This document shows positions 22,315 through 25,921 of a stretch of 25,921 bases of DNA, piece by piece; the stretch's first letter is position 1, and each line of letters opens with the position of its first letter. A model generated the notes under the pieces. It searched no databases. It was not told where the DNA came from and saw only the letters and a program-made list of their open reading frames with translations. Source of the DNA: Methanosarcinales archaeon (GTDB lineage: Archaea > Halobacteriota > Syntropharchaeia > Alkanophagales > Methanospirareceae); assembly GCA_025464585.1 (NCBI GenBank), contig JAODGL010000109.1, positions 1,367-27,287 on the forward strand, in the 5' to 3' direction. A program made the position numbers and the translations under genes.

Positions 22315-22570
22315 GTCCTGTCCTCCTTTCTTCGGAGTTTCGTGCTCATCGGGACTGTTGGGAAGAGTTTTTACACTACCGGCACCGCTCCTACCCCTTA
22401 GAGCTTTTAACCGTGTAGCCACAGAGCCACGGACTTGAGCAGCATCCGCGGGTGTGATGCTTCTTCCCAACTGCTGCGTATTTTGCATTTTTTCCGCTCC
22501 CTAATCACGCAGAGGCATGTTCATGCCTCGCACTTTAGTGCGGGGTGCGTGACTCGGTTTTATCACCCCC
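22315..22570 (-). ncRNA. HEARO-like omega RNA of IscB
   Basis: The region directly before iscB folds extensively. In + coordinates there are TCACGCA / TGCGTGA (22505-22511, 22546-22552) enclosing hairpins GAGGCATG-TT-CATGCCTC (22512-22529) and GCACT-TT-AGTGC (22530-22541); GGGGTG / CACCCC (22542-22547, 22564-22569); and a 10-bp long-range pairing of 22462-22471 with 22357-22366 (GTTGGGAAGA and its complement). There are also CTCC-7nt-GGAG (22323-22337) and a GACAGG hairpin that includes the TTG start. HEARO RNAs were described as structured RNAs upstream of HNH-endonuclease genes and are now recognised as IscB omega RNAs. The guide should be at the 5' end, just beyond 22570. Some pairings compete with each other and the boundaries are estimates. 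Confidence 0.82.
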
Positions 22571-22590
22571 TCTATTTTTAGTGAACTATA

Positions 22591-22627
22591 AGTTAAATTT
22601 AAAGTTAAATTTAATTAAATATAAATT
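22591..22627 (+). promoter_or_regulatory. AT-rich promoter region of the DUF63 gene with a direct repeat
   Basis: AGTTAAATTTA occurs twice (22591-22601 and 22603-22613), followed by a TATA-like AAATATAAAT (22617-22626) about 20 nt before the ATG at 22643. The repeat spacing of 12 nt may be a regulator site or simple AT-rich drift. The IscB guide segment must also be encoded in or near this stretch on the other strand. Confidence 0.4.
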
Positions 22628-22642
22628 TCAAACTTTCATTTT

Positions 22643-23470
22643 ATGCTCGAACCGATAAGACAGTTTATCTACACATACTACGTCCATCCTATAACCCATG
22701 ACACCGGGTACAATCCTGTAAATACGATAACATGGGCTTTATTACTAATATTATGCCTCTTTTTGGCGTTAAAAATATTAAAGAAGCTCGATATAAAAGT
22801 AGATGGGCGTTTTATCGCAGCCTTATCGCCTTACATCTTTGTTGGTGCAAGCCTGAGGGTAATGGAAGATGCGAGGTTATTCTCTCCACCTGTAAGCTAC
22901 ATGCTGATCACACCGTTAATCTATTTTCTGCTATTCTTTTGCTGCGTTGCTATACTTGCAGGTGTGAGATTTCAGGTTTCAGATTTCAGGTATTTGGCGA
23001 TTTTTGCTCAGGTCGGTGTGCTATGGCTCTTTGCAAACCTGACCATTCTATTAAGGAGAGAAGAAATAATTTTACCCTGGGTTCTTTTTGCTGTTATTGG
23101 CATTTCGGGCGTAATAATGCTCATGATATACGGAATTGCAGCGAAATTCGGTCTGAATTTTCTAACAGAGAGGTTGAATATCGCCGTTTTAGCTGCTCAT
23201 CTGCTTGATGCTACTTCTTCATTTATCGGGATTGATTTACTTGGTTACAGTGGGAAGCACGTGATAGAAGGCATTATAGTAAAGTACACGGGCTCCGCAG
23301 CCGGAATGCTTCCGCTCAAGCTCGGGATACTCATCCCCGTGTTGTACTTGCTGGATACGCACTTTGACGAGGAGGACAGAGAGCTGAAAAACATCGTTCT
23401 GCTGGCTATTCTCGTCATTGGGCTCGCTCCTGCGGTGAGAAATACGCTAAGAATGGTTTTGGGGGTTTAA
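22643..23470 (+). CDS. DUF63 archaeal membrane protein
   Basis: A 275-aa polytopic membrane protein of DUF63, restricted mainly to archaea and of unknown function. Recognisable features are the N-terminal YYVHPITHDTGYNPVNTITW, the conserved SPYIFVGASLRVMEDAR following the first membrane segment, and HLLDATSSFIGIDLLGYSGKHVIE later. About seven membrane segments are predicted by eye. The stretch RFQVSDFR (bases 22966-22989) comes from three TTTCAG units and may be a small repeat expansion or insert between two membrane segments. The gene has its own AT-rich promoter and is transcribed away from the IscB element. Confidence 0.88.
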   Translation: MLEPIRQFIYTYYVHPITHDTGYNPVNTITWALLLILCLFLALKILKKLDIKVDGRFIAALSPYIFVGASLRVMEDARLFSPPVSYMLITPLIYFLLFFCCVAILAGVRFQVSDFRYLAIFAQVGVLWLFANLTILLRREEIILPWVLFAVIGISGVIMLMIYGIAAKFGLNFLTERLNIAVLAAHLLDATSSFIGIDLLGYSGKHVIEGIIVKYTGSAAGMLPLKLGILIPVLYLLDTHFDEEDRELKNIVLLAILVIGLAPAVRNTLRMVLGV

Positions 23471-23511
23471 GCTGAATAAAACAAGTTGTTAATATATCGA
23501 AGAATTAGAAA

Positions 23512-23928
23512 TTGGCTTCGATTTTTAGAAACTTGCAAAAAACGAAAAATTTCATGCAGTACGTGCTCTCGATAATCGGCGTTATCATCTTTGGATACAT
23601 CATGAATATGCTGGCACCGAGTTTTTCATCGAAGCAAGATGAGATACAAGCGATAAAGCTCGTTGCATACGCTGCTACACCAGGACTCCTTGCAGGAATT
23701 CTCTATATACTACCATCAATTTCGTTTCTGGTCCTCCTGGCAGCTCTTTATGGCTTGTACATCCTGTATTTAGGCTTACCAGTGTTTATGGAGACGCCCG
23801 AAGACAAAAGAATTATATATCTAGTCGTAGCGATTGTCGTGTATATCATCATTATGGTAGTGGTTGGTGCAATCACGAGCACGGTGATGTGGAGGATAAT
23901 CGGTCCTTATCCTGGGGTTCATATATAA
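23512..23928 (+). CDS. Yip1-like membrane protein, shortened N-terminus
   Basis: A 138-aa protein with four hydrophobic segments. The C-terminal part matches the Yip1-domain pattern of prokaryotic proteins: KLVAYAATPGLLAGILYILP, then LAALYGLYILYLGLPVFMETPEDK and a final long membrane segment ending GAITS. Typical members have 180-200 residues and an extra N-terminal membrane segment; here an in-frame TAG at 23506 prevents extension, and the start is a TTG (23512) or the ATG at 23554. It is therefore either a short variant or a 5'-deleted gene. A TATA-like TTAATATATC is at 23489-23498. Function is unknown; Yip1-like proteins in prokaryotes are not well studied. Confidence 0.7.
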   Translation: MASIFRNLQKTKNFMQYVLSIIGVIIFGYIMNMLAPSFSSKQDEIQAIKLVAYAATPGLLAGILYILPSISFLVLLAALYGLYILYLGLPVFMETPEDKRIIYLVVAIVVYIIIMVVVGAITSTVMWRIIGPYPGVHI

Positions 23929-24104
23929 AAATAAACAGATTAAGAGGGCTAATTTTATCGTTCTCTTTTATTCACGCGCTATTCCACTTCTGATGTCTTA
24001 GTGCTCCTGGCTCTTCTTTCGCTTCTGCTTTCATTTTTTTATCCCCTTTCCTGCACCTTCAAACATATACTTATTTATTAGATTGTAAATAAAAAAATGA
24101 ACAA

Positions 24105-25733
24105 ATGAAAATCGCAATCGAGAAGCCGGTTCTGGTAACCTCTGCTCTGCCTTATGTTAACGGAGAATGTCATATAGGGCACCTCAGGACTTATGTCCCC
24201 GCGGATATTTACGTACGGATGCTGCGGAAAATGGGCTATGACGTCATTTTTATTAGCGGTTCTGACACGCACGGAACGCCGATTGTGCTGAGTGCAGAAG
24301 CACAGGGAATCACACCGCGGGCGGTGGTGGAGAAATATCACGAGCATTTCAAACGAATGTTTCAAGCTTTGAACGTCAATTTTGACTATTATGGAAGAAC
24401 TGATTCGGAAAGCAACCACAGGAGGACGGAAGAGATAGTAAAGAAGTTGATAGAGAATGGATACGTGTATAAGAAGAAAACAAAACAGGCATTCTGCAAT
24501 ACCTGCGGACGGTTCCTACCAGATAGATATGTGGAGGGAAAATGCCCCTACTGTGGTGCTATTGCGAGGGGAGATGAATGTGACCAGGGCTGTGGTAAGC
24601 ATCTCGAGCCCGGGGAGATAATAGAGCCGAGATGCAAGATTTGTGGAAGCGAAGCGGATTTCAAAGAGCAGGAACATTTCTTCTTCAAACTTTCCGCCTT
24701 CTCTGATTTCCTCATCTCATACCTGGACAATTTAGCCGGTACTCTGAATGCAAGGAACTATGCAAAGGAATGGACGAGGAAGGAACTGCGCGATTGGTGT
24801 GTCACAAGGAATCTGGAATGGGGCGTTAAATTCCCGGGCAGGGATGATCTGGTCGTTTATGTCTGGGTTGACGCCCCTATTGGGTATATCTCCTTTACCG
24901 AAGAGTTAATAAAAGAAAAGGGAGGAGATGAGAAGGAATGGAGGAAGTATTGGAAGGAGAGCAAAGCAACCATTGTGCATTTCATCGGTACGGACATCAT
25001 ATACCATCACTGCATATTCTGGCCTGCGATGCTCAAAGGTGCGGGTTATTCACTGCCTGATGCCGTTGTTGCTTCTGGTATGGTAAAAATAGATGGAAAG
25101 ACGTTTTCAAAGAGCCGCGGAAACGTGGTCTGGGCGACAGAGTTCTTAGAACGATTCCATCCTGATACGTTAAGATATTATTTAGTTGCGCAATCAAGCC
25201 ACACAAAGGAGTTGGATTTCTCCTGGGATTCTTTTTATGTCCGTATGAACCACGAGTTAGTAGCAATTCTGGGAAACCTTGTTCATCGGGTTGTTTCATT
25301 TGCATATAAGAATTTCGGTGTGGTTCCCGAAGGCGAGATAGAAGAAGAGGTCTTTGCTCAGATAGAGCATACGAGGGAGGAAGTGATAAGTGCGGTGGCG
25401 GAATACGAATTCAAAAAGCTCGTGGATACGGTGATGATGCTTGCGTACTTTGGAAACAGTTTTTTTCAACGAGAAGAGCCCTGGCATTTGATAAAGGAGG
25501 GCGAAAAAGGCAGGGAACGGTGTGGAGAAATAGTAAAGAACGTACTGCAAATAATAAAAGCGGTTTGCATATTAATGGAAGCAGTGATGCCGGATAAGAT
25601 GGCAGAAGTATGGTCGCAATTGGGAATGGGGAGCGATGTGCATTCTGTGAAGCTTGATGAGATGATGGTGCCGATAAAGAGTGGGCAAGAGCTGAGAAAG
25701 CCGAAGAAGTTGTTCGAGAGGGTGGAGATATGA
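24105..25733 (+). CDS. metG: Methionyl-tRNA synthetase, archaeal type without C-terminal extension
   Basis: A 542-aa class I synthetase that charges tRNA-Met. HIGH is at residues 23-26 (ECHIGHLRTY) and the KMSKS loop appears as TFSKSRGN near residue 333. The connective domain has the double zinc-knuckle pattern CNTCGRF, CPYCGAIARGDECDQGCG and CKICG. Other hallmarks are SGSDTHGTPI and VWVDAPIGYISF. The protein ends after the helical anticodon-binding domain (LRKPKKLFERVEI), so the EMAP-like C-terminal tRNA-binding module present in longer archaeal enzymes is absent; in several archaea it is a separate gene. The 176-nt gap before it holds an AT-rich promoter (TATACTTATTTATTAG) and no supported gene. 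A-rich repeats follow the stop at once. Confidence 0.96.
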   Translation: MKIAIEKPVLVTSALPYVNGECHIGHLRTYVPADIYVRMLRKMGYDVIFISGSDTHGTPIVLSAEAQGITPRAVVEKYHEHFKRMFQALNVNFDYYGRTDSESNHRRTEEIVKKLIENGYVYKKKTKQAFCNTCGRFLPDRYVEGKCPYCGAIARGDECDQGCGKHLEPGEIIEPRCKICGSEADFKEQEHFFFKLSAFSDFLISYLDNLAGTLNARNYAKEWTRKELRDWCVTRNLEWGVKFPGRDDLVVYVWVDAPIGYISFTEELIKEKGGDEKEWRKYWKESKATIVHFIGTDIIYHHCIFWPAMLKGAGYSLPDAVVASGMVKIDGKTFSKSRGNVVWATEFLERFHPDTLRYYLVAQSSHTKELDFSWDSFYVRMNHELVAILGNLVHRVVSFAYKNFGVVPEGEIEEEVFAQIEHTREEVISAVAEYEFKKLVDTVMMLAYFGNSFFQREEPWHLIKEGEKGRERCGEIVKNVLQIIKAVCILMEAVMPDKMAEVWSQLGMGSDVHSVKLDEMMVPIKSGQELRKPKKLFERVEI

Positions 25734-25735
25734 AA

Positions 25736-25845
25736 TGCAAAATGCAGAATGCAAATTGAAAAATGCAAAAAGCAGGAAAAGATCCCAAATCACAAGCACC
25801 AAATAAGCCCTTACAGGGCTTGCGGGGTCGTGGACGGAGCCCACG
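25736..25845 (+). repeat. A-rich tandem tail plus two-hairpin repeat, copy B
   Basis: After the metG stop, short AATGCA/AAAATGC-like units repeat to about 25775. Then comes AAATCACAAGCACCAAAT (25787-25804), identical to the terminal repeat of the element at 9600-9688, followed by AAGCCCT-TAC-AGGGCTT (25805-25821) and a second hairpin CGTGG / CCACG (25829-25833, 25841-25845). The far end does not show the matching inverted end; TTTGGGATTTTG (25902-25913) could be a degenerate partner of the GATCCCAAATC at 25781. From 25846 to the window end I see no gene. Confidence 0.75.
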
Positions 25846-25921
25846 GAAACAAATTCAAATATCTAAATTCAAAAAAACCCTTAGCAAGTCTGTTTTGAGC
25901 TTTGGGATTTTGATTAAACCC

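Noticed and set aside
22315..22488. N-terminal extension of IscB starting at the ATG 22488
   Set aside because: The stretch is strongly self-complementary, and a better ribosome-binding site with the usual IscB N-terminus is found at the TTG 22314.
22505..22552. Cloverleaf-like fold (outer stem TCACGCA/TGCGTGA with two hairpins), resembling a tRNA
   Set aside because: Arm sizes, loops and the absence of T-loop and anticodon features do not fit a tRNA; the position before iscB fits a HEARO/omega RNA.
22591..22613. Direct repeat AGTTAAATTTA as the beginning of a CRISPR array
   Set aside because: Only two copies with a 1-nt gap in AT-rich DNA; no spacers or cas genes.
23972..24034. 20-codon minus-strand ORF with an AGGGG site, between the Yip1-like gene and metG
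   Set aside because: Too short to judge, no recognisable motif, and no downstream partner; may be chance.

Overview
The window looks like a piece of a euryarchaeal chromosome. Several genes belong to archaea-typical families: Hef helicase/nuclease, UPF0147, an archaeal YchF-type GTPase, pantoate kinase, DacZ-type diadenylate cyclase, DUF63, an MJ0208/DmrX-like iron-sulfur flavoprotein and archaeal-type MetRS. Many genes also have a TATA-like box about 20-30 nt before the start and almost no leader. The mix of a large CobN-type chelatase, a methanopterin-linked flavoprotein family, DUF1670 and many small repeats would fit a methanogen or ANME-1-like (Methanophagales) lineage. That placement is inference; no rRNA or mcr gene is present.

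Layout. 1-7850 (+): a metal-tetrapyrrole operon: the end of a ChlD-like VWA subunit, a CobN/BchH-type large chelatase, a Gate-domain membrane protein, and a FecCD permease with its ATPase. 7930-10207 (-): argG, an unknown 130-aa protein, and a thioredoxin-like protein. 10251-11391 (+): a MoaE-like protein and an iron-sulfur flavoprotein. 11405-12593: divergent larB and a winged-helix regulator, separated by a perfect 12-bp inverted repeat. 12732-14540: a graveyard of truncated genes (FN3-type protein, N-4/N-6 DNA methylase, DUF1670, Doc/Fic) with abutting breakpoints. 14569-16905 (-): hef. 17024-17870 (+): a small ORF plus an MNT/HEPN toxin-antitoxin pair. 18029-19556: divergent dacZ and pok. 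19548-22570 (-): an IscB element with its structured RNA, directly fused to the UPF0147-ychF gene pair. 22643-25733 (+): DUF63, a shortened Yip1-like protein, and metG.

Two points deserve attention. (1) A small two-hairpin repeat occurs three times (655-696, 9628-9670, 25805-25845). One copy sits in frame inside the ChlD coding region and adds about 18 residues; the second hairpin differs between copies but still pairs, and one copy has terminal inverted repeats. (2) The long open reading frame of IscB appears to start inside its own guide-RNA scaffold. The first 58 codons are densely self-complementary, including a 10-bp long-range helix, and a strong ribosome-binding site lies 7 nt before an internal TTG that matches the usual IscB N-terminus. 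The RNA therefore probably covers about 22315-22570 and the protein 21052-22314.

Working together: the chelatase subunits, Gate protein and BtuC/D-like transporter plausibly handle cobalt or another metal for corrinoid-like cofactors. IscB, UPF0147 and ychF are joined stop-to-start, so their translation may be coupled.
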